Shown one piece after another: positions 1 through 9,769 of a DNA stretch of 64,000 nucleotides. How positions within the stretch are numbered: position 1 is the first letter of the stretch; each line of letters starts with the position of its first letter. The position numbers and the translations under genes are program-made. The stretch covers positions 32,427,619-32,491,618 of the forward strand of contig JARWKL010000008.1 of the NCBI GenBank assembly GCA_029961685.1, read 5' to 3'. This DNA comes from Aristolochia californica. Lineage: Eukaryota > Streptophyta > Magnoliopsida > Piperales > Aristolochiaceae. Below the pieces are notes generated by a model, which saw only the letters and a program-made list of their open reading frames with translations, was not told where the DNA came from and did not search any database.

Positions 1-203
1 GTAATGAAGACAAGCATTGAGTATTAGTCTAAATGAGATCAGGTTCTCTCTCAAAAGAGGCCTAACGTGAGAGCTCCTTTCAAGGCTCACGTCCTTCACC
101 ATTGGGCGTTCCAAGAACCCCAAATCCTTCCCTTCCTCATCATTCAATCTGGAAGCTAGAGGAGATCGCCGGGTGACTCGATCCATGGCTAGAGAGCCTA
201 ACA
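1..203 (+). repeat. GyA-1 5' LTR, 3' part
   Basis: Identical by eye to 4738-4940, the last 203 bases of the 3' LTR, and ends in ..CCTAACA. The first 170 or so bases of this LTR lie before the window. Its last 19 bases already contain the gag start codon (ATG at 185). Confidence 0.95.
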
Positions 204-3200
204 ACGTGGTATCAGACAGGACCACCCTTGGTGATTCCTCTTCACCTGCAGAAATTCGAAATTTTGTGGAAGAAAACCATGCTGGTCTACAATCTCAAAT
301 CAATGGCTTGGAGGGAAAATTCCAGATGTTGCTGTCACGCATGGAGGAAGGCTTCACCCAGCTCTCAGTCCAGATGGCATCCTCCTCACGTCCAGCAGAT
401 CCCCTCAACCCTCTTCCAACACCTCCACCTCCTCCCCTGCGCCAAACACCTCAACCTCGTGGGGGCCTCAATCCAGCCCCTCCTACCGTGCCAAGGTACA
501 CAAAGCTTGATTTTCCAACGTATGATGGGTCCTCCGACCCTTTAATGTGGTTGCACAGGTGTGATCATTTCTTTTCCAATCAAGGAACTCTGCCCGAAGG
601 CAAGGTTCAATTGGCCGCCTTCCACATGCTCGATGAAGCGCTTATGTGGTTTCATCAATTCAAAAACGAATTCATGGTCTATGATTGGGAATTTTTCAAA
701 GAAAATTGTATGCTACGGTTTGGTCCTCCGCTTCGCAGCAACCCAGTTGGGGATTTGGTCAATCTAAAACAGAGTGGAACTATAGAACAATATCAGAAAT
801 TGTTCCAAGAAAAACTTGCTCGTGCAAGTCATTTGGTCCGACCTGAACTTTATGTCAATTTGTTCACGGCTGGCCTGGTAGAACCCCTTCGCCTAGAAGT
901 GGAATTGGAAGCCCCCACCTCCCTAGCCCACGCAATGAATTTGGCAAGAGCATTGGACACCAAACAGCGCCTCTTCCGTGAGTCCTTAAACAAACGTCCT
1001 CCTTGGCAACCTCGCCCACAGCCCCATGGCCCTTATCCCACTCACCCCAGGCCTCCTCCCACCCAACCATCACCACCACCACCAACCTTTACACCCCCAC
1101 CTGGTTTTATCAAACGTCTGACAAAAGCCGAAATTGATCAGAGGAGGGCTCAAGGCCTATGTTTCAATTGTGATGAGAAATTCGTCAAGGGCCATCTATG
1201 CAAAAGACTATTTTGGGTAGAAATAGAAGACCCCTCAGAGGATGACTTTCAGGAGGATATGGACCAAACCGAGGAGGAAACACCAGAAATCTCCCTCCAT
1301 GCCATGACCGGCCTGCATAGCACAAATACCATGCAGGTCCATGCCACCTTGAAACATCATATTCTGCTAGCACTCGTGGACTCAGGCAGCACACATAATT
1401 TTATAAGCAGCCAGGCAGCACAACAGTTGGGTTTATCACTACAGCAGAAATCAGGCATATCAGTCTCAGTGGCTAATGGTGACAAGGTCACCACCGTGGG
1501 GTTCGGTTCAGCAGTGCCCTTTACTATTGAAGGTCACTCCTTTGTAGCAGATTTTTTGGTCATACCGTTGGCTGGGTTTGACCTTGTCTTGGGCATTAAA
1601 TGGCTACAGCGCTTGGGTCCGATCTTATGGGATTTCCAATCCCTGACCATGAGTTTTAACCAGGACACCCATCCGATCACCCTCCATGGCAATAGCGCCC
1701 AGAGGCCATGCAGCCTCCACACACTTTCGGTGGATACTTCAAAAGGGGATAACTTAGCTTCATTGTTGGCCGAATATGCTGATTTATTTCAGGCACCTGC
1801 CGACCTTCCTCCTATCAGAGTGTGTGATCACAGAATTCGTTTGAAGATGGGCACAGAACCAGTGGTAGTGCGTCCCTACCGCTATCCCCATGTGCAAAAA
1901 GATGAGATAGAACGTCAATGTCAACAAATGCTACAACAAGGTATTATTCAGCCTAGTCGTTCTCCTTTTTCATCCCCGGTATTGCTGGTAAAGAAATCAG
2001 ATAAATCTTGGCGCTTTTGTGTGGATTACCGTGACCTCAATGCTCGCACCATCAAAGATAAATTTCCAATTCCAGTGGTCGATGAATTATTGGATGAGTT
2101 ACACGGCTCTCAATTATTTACAAAGTTGGACTTAAAATCAGGCTACCATCAGATTCGGGTTTATTCAGAGGATATCGAAAAAACTGCCTTCCGCACCCAC
2201 CATGGTCACTACAAGTTCTTGGTGATGCCATTTGGGCTATCCAATGCCCCGTCCACCTTTCAAGCGCTTATGAACCAGGTATTTCGCCCTTTCTTACGGA
2301 AGCATGTCTTAGTTTTTTTTGACGATATACTGGTCTATAGCAAAACTTGGGCAGCACACTTGCATCAATTGAGACAGGTTTTCACCATTCTCCGAGCACA
2401 CCATTTATTTCTCAATCGTGCCAAATGTGACTTTGCCACATCCGAAGTAGCTTATTTGGGGCATGTGATATCAGCATCCGGGGTGAAACCAGACTTCAGC
2501 AAGATACAATCGGTGATGGATTGGCCCACACCTCACACCGTTACTGCTTTGAAAGGGTTCCTTGGTCTCGCAGGGTATTATAGAAAAATTATCAAAGACT
2601 ACGGTCACCTGGCAGCACCATTGCATAATTTACTGAAGAAACATGCCTTTCAGTGGTCTCAGTTGGCAGACTCCTCATTTAACAACTTAAAACAGGCATT
2701 AGCGTCAGCACCAGTTCTCCAATTGCCCAACTTTGCCGAACATTTCATTATAGAATGCGATGCATCCGGGGGAGGGATTGGTGCCGTCTTGCAGCAACAG
2801 GGTCACCCTATTGCCTATTTCAGCCGCCATCTCGCTCCTCACCATCACAAGTTAGCCACGTATGAAAGGGAACTTATCGGTTTGGCCAAAGCGGTGCAGC
2901 ATTGGAGGCCGTATCTGTGGGGCAGACCTTTTGTGATCCGGACAGACCACTGTAGCCTCAAATATTTATTGGAGCAGCGCCTTACTACCTCCCCACAACA
3001 ACATTGGCTCAGCAAATTAATGGGATTCGATTTTCAGGTGGAATACAAACCGGGTTATCTCAACAGGGCAGCAGACGCTTTGTCACGCCGGGAACTAGAG
3101 GAGTCACACTTGCACGCATTGAGCCACCCCAAGTCGCCCTTGCTGGACACAATCCGTCAGGATACTAGCCATCATCCAGATCTCCTTGAGTTACAAGCTC

Positions 3201-4615
3201 AAATCGCAAACCATTCCAAGGACAAGAACTGGACACTACAGGACGGTCTCATTCTGTATAAAGGACGCATATATCTTCATCCTTCGTCGGTACTCATTCC
3301 TGCCATTATTGCCTCCTTTCATGATAGTACACATGAGGGCCAGCAGAAAACATACTTCCGCCTCAGTCGGGAATTTTATTGGAGCGGTATGAAGCGGGTC
3401 ATTGTGGAGTATGTTGCAGCGTGCCAGATCTGTCAGAGGAATAAGTCAGAATCCTTACAACCAGCCGGCTTGCTCCAGCCACTTCCACTTCCTTCACAGG
3501 TATGGGCAGATCTATCAATGGATTTTATCGATGGTCTTCCTCCTTCTGCAGGGAAATCTGTTATTTTTGTTGTGGTAGACCGGTTCTCCAAATATGCCCA
3601 CTTTATGGCCCTCAGCCATCCGTATACAGCCACACAGGTCGCTCAGCTCTTCATGGATAATATTGTCCGTCTCCATGGCCTTCCGGAGACCATCACCAGC
3701 GACCGTGATGCTATCTTCACCAGTAAATTCTGGGGGGAACTCTTTAAGCTCCATGGTTCTAAGTTAGCTTTTTCTTCAGCATACCACCCTCAAACAGACG
3801 GCCAGACAGAGGTGGTTAACCGCACCTTGGGTATGTATTTGCGGTGCTTTGTGGGGGACACGCCCCGACTATGGGTTCGTTGGTTAGCATGGGCGGAGTA
3901 TTGTTATAATACCTCATACCACACCGCCTTGGGTACTACCCCTTTTCAAGTTGTTTATGGACGCGAACCTCCGCGACTACTTTCTTATGAAACGGGGTCT
4001 TCTCGGGTAGAAGCATTGGACCAGGCCTTGGCCGACAGAGATGCAATGCTTGCTCAAGTCCGCCTTCAGTTACAACGTGCACAAGCAACTATGAAGCATA
4101 CTTATGACAAAGGACGCCGTCCCCTTACCTTTGCACCTGGAGAATTTGTTTGGCTCAAACTTCAGCCATATCGCCAACTTTCTCTAGCAGCCATCAAACG
4201 CCATAAGCTCTCTCCAAAATTTTATGGGCCATTCCAGATCACGCAACGTATTGGCACTGTGGCGTATCGTTTGAAACTACCACCAGACGCCAAGCTCCAT
4301 GACGTCTTCCACGTCTCCCTTCTCAAGACGTTCAAGGGAGACTCACCACTGCTGCATACCCCTTTGCCTCCTCTCAAAGATGGCAGGTCCATGCCCACGC
4401 CTGCTCAGATCCTTCAAGCCAGGCGAGTTAACAACGCTTGGGAAGTGTTGGTTCGGTGGACTGACAAGGAATTGATAGAAGCCTCTTGGGAGACCCTCGA
4501 GTCCTTCCAGACTCTATTTCCCACTTTCGAGCTTGAGGACAAGCTCTTTCTTCAGGAGGGGGGTGATGTTATGGACTCCATAGCATCAAGAGTGGCTAAC
4601 CGGAGAAGAGAATAG
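185..4615 (+). CDS. gag-pol: Intact Gag-Pol polyprotein of GyA-1 with C-terminal chromodomain
   Basis: A single 1476-codon frame encodes all retrotransposition functions. Residues counted from the ATG at 185: a Gag domain at about 102-266; zinc knuckle CFNC..GHLC (C326, C329, H337, C339); aspartic protease Asp-Ser-Gly at 399-401; reverse transcriptase with FFDD ending at 714; RNase H acidic residues D859, E896, D921, D964; integrase zinc site H1046, H1050, C1080, C1083 and catalytic D1113, D1173, E1209; chromodomain at about 1409-1456. The frame is open further upstream and GTG 173 is in frame, but ATG 185 is the first usable eukaryotic start; in GyA-2 a stop lies just before the same ATG. 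The start lies in the 5' LTR and the stop (TAG 4613-4615) in the 3' LTR. There is no frameshift between gag and pol, so Gag excess must arise another way. All catalytic residues are present, so activity is plausible (inference). Confidence 0.95.
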   Translation: MAREPNNVVSDRTTLGDSSSPAEIRNFVEENHAGLQSQINGLEGKFQMLLSRMEEGFTQLSVQMASSSRPADPLNPLPTPPPPPLRQTPQPRGGLNPAPPTVPRYTKLDFPTYDGSSDPLMWLHRCDHFFSNQGTLPEGKVQLAAFHMLDEALMWFHQFKNEFMVYDWEFFKENCMLRFGPPLRSNPVGDLVNLKQSGTIEQYQKLFQEKLARASHLVRPELYVNLFTAGLVEPLRLEVELEAPTSLAHAMNLARALDTKQRLFRESLNKRPPWQPRPQPHGPYPTHPRPPPTQPSPPPPTFTPPPGFIKRLTKAEIDQRRAQGLCFNCDEKFVKGHLCKRLFWVEIEDPSEDDFQEDMDQTEEETPEISLHAMTGLHSTNTMQVHATLKHHILLALVDSGSTHNFISSQAAQQLGLSLQQKSGISVSVANGDKVTTVGFGSAVPFTIEGHSFVADFLVIPLAGFDLVLGIKWLQRLGPILWDFQSLTMSFNQDTHPITLHGNSAQRPCSLHTLSVDTSKGDNLASLLAEYADLFQAPADLPPIRVCDHRIRLKMGTEPVVVRPYRYPHVQKDEIERQCQQMLQQGIIQPSRSPFSSPVLLVKKSDKSWRFCVDYRDLNARTIKDKFPIPVVDELLDELHGSQLFTKLDLKSGYHQIRVYSEDIEKTAFRTHHGHYKFLVMPFGLSNAPSTFQALMNQVFRPFLRKHVLVFFDDILVYSKTWAAHLHQLRQVFTILRAHHLFLNRAKCDFATSEVAYLGHVISASGVKPDFSKIQSVMDWPTPHTVTALKGFLGLAGYYRKIIKDYGHLAAPLHNLLKKHAFQWSQLADSSFNNLKQALASAPVLQLPNFAEHFIIECDASGGGIGAVLQQQGHPIAYFSRHLAPHHHKLATYERELIGLAKAVQHWRPYLWGRPFVIRTDHCSLKYLLEQRLTTSPQQHWLSKLMGFDFQVEYKPGYLNRAADALSRRELEESHLHALSHPKSPLLDTIRQDTSHHPDLLELQAQIANHSKDKNWTLQDGLILYKGRIYLHPSSVLIPAIIASFHDSTHEGQQKTYFRLSREFYWSGMKRVIVEYVAACQICQRNKSESLQPAGLLQPLPLPSQVWADLSMDFIDGLPPSAGKSVIFVVVDRFSKYAHFMALSHPYTATQVAQLFMDNIVRLHGLPETITSDRDAIFTSKFWGELFKLHGSKLAFSSAYHPQTDGQTEVVNRTLGMYLRCFVGDTPRLWVRWLAWAEYCYNTSYHTALGTTPFQVVYGREPPRLLSYETGSSRVEALDQALADRDAMLAQVRLQLQRAQATMKHTYDKGRRPLTFAPGEFVWLKLQPYRQLSLAAIKRHKLSPKFYGPFQITQRIGTVAYRLKLPPDAKLHDVFHVSLLKTFKGDSPLLHTPLPPLKDGRSMPTPAQILQARRVNNAWEVLVRWTDKELIEASWETLESFQTLFPTFELEDKLFLQEGGDVMDSIASRVANRRRE
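207..216 (+). other. Primer-binding site of GyA-1 (initiator tRNA-Met)
   Basis: TGGTATCAGA, three bases after the LTR end, is complementary to the 3' end of initiator methionine tRNA, the usual primer of plant LTR elements. It lies inside the gag-pol frame and is translated as part of Val-Val-Ser-Asp. Confidence 0.9.
4554..4566 (+). other. Polypurine tract of GyA-1
   Basis: AGGAGGGGGGTGA directly precedes the 3' LTR and would prime plus-strand DNA synthesis. It also lies inside the coding frame and encodes the Gly-Gly stretch after the chromodomain. Confidence 0.85.
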
Positions 4616-4940
4616 ATGGAGTAAACTTGTATTTCAATATCTTAGGGGTTTAATTGTAATTTGAAGTTCCATAAGGGTCTAATTGTAATTATAGAACCTT
4701 TGATGTTTTCCTTGACCTATTTAGGGCGTCAGGTGAAGTAATGAAGACAAGCATTGAGTATTAGTCTAAATGAGATCAGGTTCTCTCTCAAAAGAGGCCT
4801 AACGTGAGAGCTCCTTTCAAGGCTCACGTCCTTCACCATTGGGCGTTCCAAGAACCCCAAATCCTTCCCTTCCTCATCATTCAATCTGGAAGCTAGAGGA
4901 GATCGCCGGGTGACTCGATCCATGGCTAGAGAGCCTAACA
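4567..4940 (+). repeat. GyA-1 3' LTR (374 bp)
   Basis: Starts TGTTATGGACTCC and ends GAGAGCCTAACA, giving the TG...CA ends of LTRs. It contains the last codons of the polyprotein (to 4615) and, near its end, a copy of the gag start codon. The part present in the 5' LTR is identical. Confidence 0.95.
4717..4726 (+). promoter_or_regulatory. Likely core promoter motif in GyA LTR
   Basis: CTATTTAGGG is the TATA-like motif that recurs at a similar place in GyB and GyC LTRs (CCCTATTTAGGG or CCCTATTTAAGG). Placement in the middle of the LTR suits a U3/R promoter. Transcription start is not visible from sequence. Confidence 0.5.
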
Positions 4941-5561
4941 CACGTCAATCTATGCACACCTGGCTTGTAGCAAGCCTTGGCCCACGTGAATGAATGATTA
5001 TCATCTATTTCCTTGCTGACATCAAGCTAGGAACATCAATTAAGCTCCTTCACGTGAATGACCAGAAATTCTCCACCTTGCTGCTCATCAAGAGGGTTAG
5101 ACCCCTTGATGGTTCCTGACGTTGATGAAGAGGGAGAAGCCTCTCTTTGGGCTTGAAAAAAGGGTAGGAAGCTCCTCTTCTTAGTATGGATGATGAAGGA
5201 TGAATTTGGGTGAAGATGGATGGCAGTGGGGGGTGAAGGATAAGTTGGAATTTTGGAGTAAACCCTAAACTCGAGATCAAGAGGTGATCTCAACCTGTTT
5301 AGACTAGGTTATTCTAAATTCTCAAAGCTTCCCTATTTCATTCATACCTTCCCTTAAATATGTCATGTCAAGGAATTTTAGGGTTAGGGTTACAATAATT
5401 CCCCATAATGCCCTTACATATAAAGTAATTAGAAATAACTCCTACTTAAAACAATATAAGAAATAAATCCTACTCAAAGAAATATAAGGAATAAATCCTA
5501 TTGAGTGAGTTGTTGTTGTCTCCTTCGTTGTGTGACTCGGTGTGCTATTGAGTCCACAACA
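4941..5561 (-). repeat. GyD-family LTR fragment (GyD-0), host of GyA-1
   Basis: Read on the minus strand the sequence begins TGTTGTGGACTCAATAGCAC, the start of GyD LTRs, and stays alignable with the GyD-3 LTR (58487 downward). It is cut at 4941 by GyA-1; the rest lies left of the window. On its right it joins GyB-0 gag directly, with no GyD internal sequence, so it is a solo LTR or the 3' end of an element whose body lies outside. Confidence 0.8.
5260..5268 (-). promoter_or_regulatory. Telo-box motif in GyD-type LTR
   Basis: AAACCCTAA on the plus strand. A second telomere-like stretch, TTTAGGGTTAGGGTT, lies at 5377-5391. Telo-boxes are known binding sites for plant TRB and related factors; a role here is inference. 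Confidence 0.4.
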
Positions 5562-5893
5562 TTGGCGCAGTGGCATTGTGCCTTCCTGGCCAAGCTGGCT
5601 TTCTGACAAGTGACTCCTTTAGAATACGCTGCTTGTGCTCAATTGACCTGGCTAAATTCATAACCTGGTCCAAATCTGTAGGACTATGTAGTTCAACTTC
5701 CAGTCTCAAAGCTTCTATCAAACCCACAGTAAAAATATGAACATACTAGGTGTGACTGACAAACTGGTTTGCTCGGGCTAACCTTTCCTGGAAGGTCTTT
5801 TGGTACACCTCTAGTGATCCAGTTTGCTTGTAATTGATTAATTCGCCCAATGGATTGCTACTAGCTGGAGGACCAAACCTCATCATGTAAGAC
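5562..5893 (-). pseudogene. GyB-0 gag fragment, middle part
   Basis: The minus-strand translation gives the GyB Gag core (a GELINYKQTG..EVYQKTFQERLAR-like region followed by the LRLEVEL and AMNLARAIEHKQ-like region) with at least one in-frame stop (a Gln codon changed to TAG near 5741). It is cut on the right by Cop1 and on the left by the GyD-0 LTR. No function is retained. Confidence 0.8.
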
Positions 5894-6284
5894 TATTGGA
5901 AGATGGGCTCAAGCCCACAAGCTCAAGACAAGAAGCCCACACGTCAAAGGACTGGCATATGTGTAAAATATGGTATTTTCCATAAAGATGGCATAGAAGC
6001 GTAAATATGTGTTCCTTTTATGTCTTTTTTATCAAGTTGTAGCCCTAAGGGTATTGTAAAACTATAAATAAAGACATTGGCTAAGAGGTAAGGCATTGAA
6101 GCACTCTCCTCTCTTTCCACAAATTCGTCCAGCCCTCATTTTTCTTTTTGACGCAACCCTCTTCTCCCTTAATCCAAACTCTCTTCTTCCACGTTCTTCT
6201 TCTTCTCTTCTCCTTCTCTCTTCTTCTTCTTCTTCTTCTTTCTTGTTGATCTAAAGTTCCTTTCATGAGATCCTAAATTCTACA
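5894..6284 (+). repeat. Cop1 5' LTR
   Basis: Starts TATTGGAAGATGG (the second base changed from the G seen in the 3' LTR) and ends AATTCTACA directly before the primer site. It contains a TTC-rich microsatellite at about 6200-6243. Confidence 0.9.
6061..6070 (+). promoter_or_regulatory. TATA box of Cop1 LTR
   Basis: ACTATAAATA, a good plant TATA box, in the middle of the 5' LTR; repeated in the 3' LTR at 11480-11490. Confidence 0.6.
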
Positions 6285-6296
6285 TGGTATCAGAGC
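6285..6296 (+). other. Cop1 primer-binding site
   Basis: TGGTATCAGAGC lies directly after the LTR and matches the 3' end of initiator tRNA-Met over 12 bases. Confidence 0.95.
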
Positions 6297-7304
6297 AAGG
6301 AGTTTAGGATGGCTTCATGGAGTTATTATGAAATCTATTCAAGAAGTTGTAAAACGAGTTCAGTCATAAAGAGATAAGTTCATCATCTTCTTATTTATGT
6401 TTTTTTTGTTTCCTTTTCTTTTTTACATACTCCTTTTTACTATTTTTCTTTACTTCTTGAATTTTGAGTCACATCAAGTCAAGATAAATCTTTATATGTT
6501 GTAAAGATTTATTTCTATGACTAAATTGATGTTATAATCTTGACTTAAATTAATTACAAGATTGATCAAGATCATTTGCTGTTTGAATCTTATTAAGATT
6601 GATGGGTGAAAATCAATTACCTTTATGTAATTTTGATCCATCTCATTTGAGGTAGAATTCCAGCACATGTTGTTGTATCTTCTCTTACTTTAGGTTGCTC
6701 ATGGGTTTGTGTTATGTTGTTGGATGCCTATTATATGTTTGATGAAATGCCAACAACCATTTACCCTTTGTAGTTCCCTTTTTTTAACTTCAACAATTGA
6801 ATTTTTTCTTACGTTGAAGTCTCCCATGAGCTGAAGATAATTCTCTTCCAAGTGTCTTGGTTTGTTATTAAATCTTCTATAAATTTTTGTCTATTGCTCG
6901 TTTGTGTTGGAGTTTGGATTAAGGCCTAATCGGTTGCATCTACTTTCTTCTCTTTGATCTTATGAATACAAGAGAATTTAAGTGATGGCTGGATGTTATT
7001 ATCACTTTCTAAAGGCACAAATTTTTTGATAATTTGGTGCTTGCCCTTGTGAAATAAATTGGTTCTTGTTCTCTTTTGTTGGTGATTGATTTGGTATACG
7101 GGTTCTTCAAATTACATAGAGTAGTTTTTCTTTGAAGTAGGCCTTTTCCCTTGACCTCCATATTTTACTTGCCTCATCATGGAGATTGGATACAATAGTA
7201 ATAAGAGTGATATACTCCGTATTACTACAATTCCACTTATAGGTCTCTCCAATTACATGAGCTAGTCACAATCGGTTCGGAGGGTTCTTATTACTCGTAA
7301 CCTC
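6297..7304 (+). other. Cop1 leader, about 1 kb, AT-rich, no clear coding
   Basis: Between the primer site and the first recognisable Gag sequence lies about 1 kb of AT-rich DNA without a convincing frame. Copia Gag usually starts soon after the primer site, so this is a long leader or an eroded Gag N-terminus. I see no second element inside it. Confidence 0.5.
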
Positions 7305-8282
7305 TTGAGCCACGTTGTTAACTTTCCTCCTCCGATTGATGAAGAAGATGCGTCCTACCACAACTGGGTTAAGGATGATAACATGGTGATAAGTTGGCTC
7401 ATTAATAGCATGGAAGAGCAGGTGACCAACAATGTGGTCCACTTGGAAACCGCCAAGAACATATGGGACACTTGTGCCAAGCTTTACTCAAGCACTGCTT
7501 CATTACAAAAAATATATGATGTCTTAAAAAACATGCTGCATACGAAACATGGAGATAATATTCGTGAATTTTTGGCATGGTTTCACGGTCTTCTTCAAGA
7601 ATGGAAACTAGCTCAGCCATATTCCACTGATATTGCCGTTCAAGAATGACAAAGAGAAGCTTTGGCAGCAGCCATTTGCTTATCGAATATTAAACCATAC
7701 CTTGAGGTGGCCAAAACTCAACTTCTAAGTTCTTCTACTCTTCCATCCTTCGATGATATTAGTGCTACATTACTTAGGATACCGGATCCATCCCCTCCTT
7801 CTCCTATTGATGCTCCATCGGCGATGTTCTTTGGCAAGCGAGGAACATCTTCCTCATCCCGAGGACGGGGCAGAAATATGAGAGGGGGTTGAAGTATGAG
7901 AGGGGCTGAAAATAGAGGTGGTAGAATGGGTCAGAATTCTTTCCGTACTGAGCCTCAACTTTTCACTTATTGTGGCCGTCAAAACCACCTTGTGGCATCA
8001 TGCTGGAAACTTCATGGCAAACTTGATTGGGCCACAACTAACCCAGTCTCAAGTAACGTTGAGAAAAATGAAGATAAGGCTGAATCATCATCCGGAAATG
8101 TGACTCTTACGGCTGAGGACTATGCTGCATTTCAGAAAACGAAGTCCTTCATGGAATCATCTATGCCCTCATCATCTATTGCTTCCACTACTATTGCCTC
8201 AGGTATGATTTCTTCCTCTTCCTCTTGGATCATCGATTCCGGGGCCTCCGAACATCTATCAGGTAACAAACACTTGTTGTAA
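7305..8282 (+). pseudogene. gag: Cop1 gag and start of protease, with stops
   Basis: A copia Gag with a retrotran_gag-like block (NNVVHLETAKNIWDTC.. and REFLAWFHGLLQEWK), a Gly-Arg-rich stretch at about 7855-7930 and a degraded zinc knuckle (YCGRQNHLVASC, first Cys missing). The protease signature Asp-Ser-Gly-Ala follows near 8238. In-frame stops occur near 7647, 7890 and 8280, so no full polyprotein is made. The frame is otherwise continuous into the integrase region, as expected for a single gag-pol frame. Confidence 0.85.
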
Positions 8283-9739
8283 TCCTTATCTCCTTGTTAT
8301 CCTCATAAATTCATTAGTATTGCTGATGGTACCCAAACCAAGGTCCTTGGAAAATGTTCCTCCTCTCTTACTTCATCTATTCCCCTTCAAGATGTTTTGT
8401 TTGTTCCTCAATTTCCTTTAAATTTTTTCTCGGTTAGCCAATTGACCAAACAATTAAATTGCTCTATCACCTTCTCACAGTCTTCTTGTGTCTTTCAGGA
8501 TCTCACTACGAAGCGGGTGATTAGTGGCAGCCATGAAAAGGGGGGTTTGTACTACTTCACTCTTCCACCATTAGTTGCATTATCGTCCACTACATCTGAG
8601 GCCCAACTTTGGCACAACCGACTTGGTCATCCGTCTACTCCTTCACTTCGTTCTTTGGTTCCATCTTTAAAAGGACTTTCTAATATCAATTGTGAGGTTC
8701 GTCAATTAAGTAAACATGTCAGGAGTACATATTCTCGTCGTCTTACAACTACTAGTACTGCTCCATTTGAGCTAATACATTCTGATGTATGGGGCCCTTT
8801 ATGTGTCTCAAATATTTCCCAAGTTAAATATTTTGTCATTTTTGTTGATGATTTTACTCGAGTGACTTGGTTATATCTATTTAAAGGGCGTTCTAAAATT
8901 CTTCCTTTGTTTAAAAAATTTCATGCTATGGTCTTGACACAATTTGGGAAGAAAATTCAAATCCTTAGATCTGATAATGCTAAGGAATACATGTCTCATA
9001 ACTTCAAATCATGTTATGAGAGTAATGGGCTTATTCATCAAACATCATGTGCCTATACTCCTTAAAAAAATGGTGTTGTTGAAAGGAAGAATCATCATCT
9101 TCTTGAAGTTGCTCGGGGCCTCCTCTACTCCATGAAGGTACCCTATTTCTATTGGCCTCATGCTATACTTACAACATGCTTTCTCATTAATAGGTTACCT
9201 TCATCAGTCCTTCATCATAAAACTCCTTACTCTATGTTATTTAATGGTGAAGATCCTTTTTCTCTTCCTTTGAAAGTGTTTGGATGTACGTGTTTTGTTC
9301 ATGTTACATCTCCACATAAAAATAAACTTGATCCTCGGTCTATGAAGTGAATTTTTTGGGATACTCTCTCACCCAAAAAGGTTATGTCTGTTACAATCCT
9401 ACCCTTCAGAGGATGTTTATCTCTAGGGATGTGACTTTCTTTGAGGACACTCCCTTCTACTCCTCCCATGATGCTCCTCCAGGATGGACTTATCCTTCTA
9501 CTACTCCTTCTCCGCTTGTGCCGTTCAATCTTGAAGTGGATCCATCCCCTGATGCACCGGCCGTACCTTCACCTGTGGAGTTGTCGGATCCACCCAAGGT
9601 AAGTTCTTCTCCTCCTATGTATGGGCCTGAATTTGGTACTCGGCGTATTGCTTTAAGAAAAGAACATTGCTTCTGTACTACTTCACATCCTATCTCAAAT
9701 TTTATGTCTCAACATCGCTTGTCTTCCGAGTGTTTTTAG
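8283..9739 (+). pseudogene. Cop1 protease tail and integrase
   Basis: Copia order puts integrase before reverse transcriptase, as here. The GAG-pre-integrase region has HNRLGHPS, but the CxxC zinc pair is broken (CEVR). Catalytic Asp lie in HSDVWGP (near 8780) and RSDNAKEY (near 8968), and the Glu in VVERKN follows an in-frame stop near 9063. A further frameshift or stop lies at about 9347. The 3' part carries the usual integrase tail with FGCTCFVH and VFISRDVTFFE-like blocks. Confidence 0.85.
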
Positions 9740-9769
9740 TTTCTTGCCTCCCTTTCTTCTAGTTCCATT

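Larger units (their letters stand above)
1..4940 (+). mobile_element. GyA-1: young Ty3/gypsy chromovirus LTR retrotransposon, 5' end cut by window
   Basis: The element has a 5' LTR remnant (1-203), a primer-binding site, one uninterrupted gag-pol frame, a polypurine tract and a full 3' LTR (4567-4940). The 203 bases of the 5' LTR that are visible match the 3' LTR base for base by eye, so the insertion is recent. Domain order Gag, protease, reverse transcriptase, RNase H, integrase, chromodomain identifies a chromovirus; the short LTRs and total size near 5.1 kb resemble the Reina clade (inference). It is inserted in a GyD-type LTR; the right flank starts cacgt, and the matching left target duplication lies outside the window. 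It is the only element here that looks autonomous. Confidence 0.95.

Noticed and set aside
864..1394. Open minus-strand frames inside GyA-1 gag
   Set aside because: They are antisense shadows of the Pro-rich Gag frame, with no domain and no relation to other copies.
5377..5391. Interstitial telomere repeat
   Set aside because: Only about two units, at the same place in several GyD LTRs; it is an LTR motif, not a telomere remnant.
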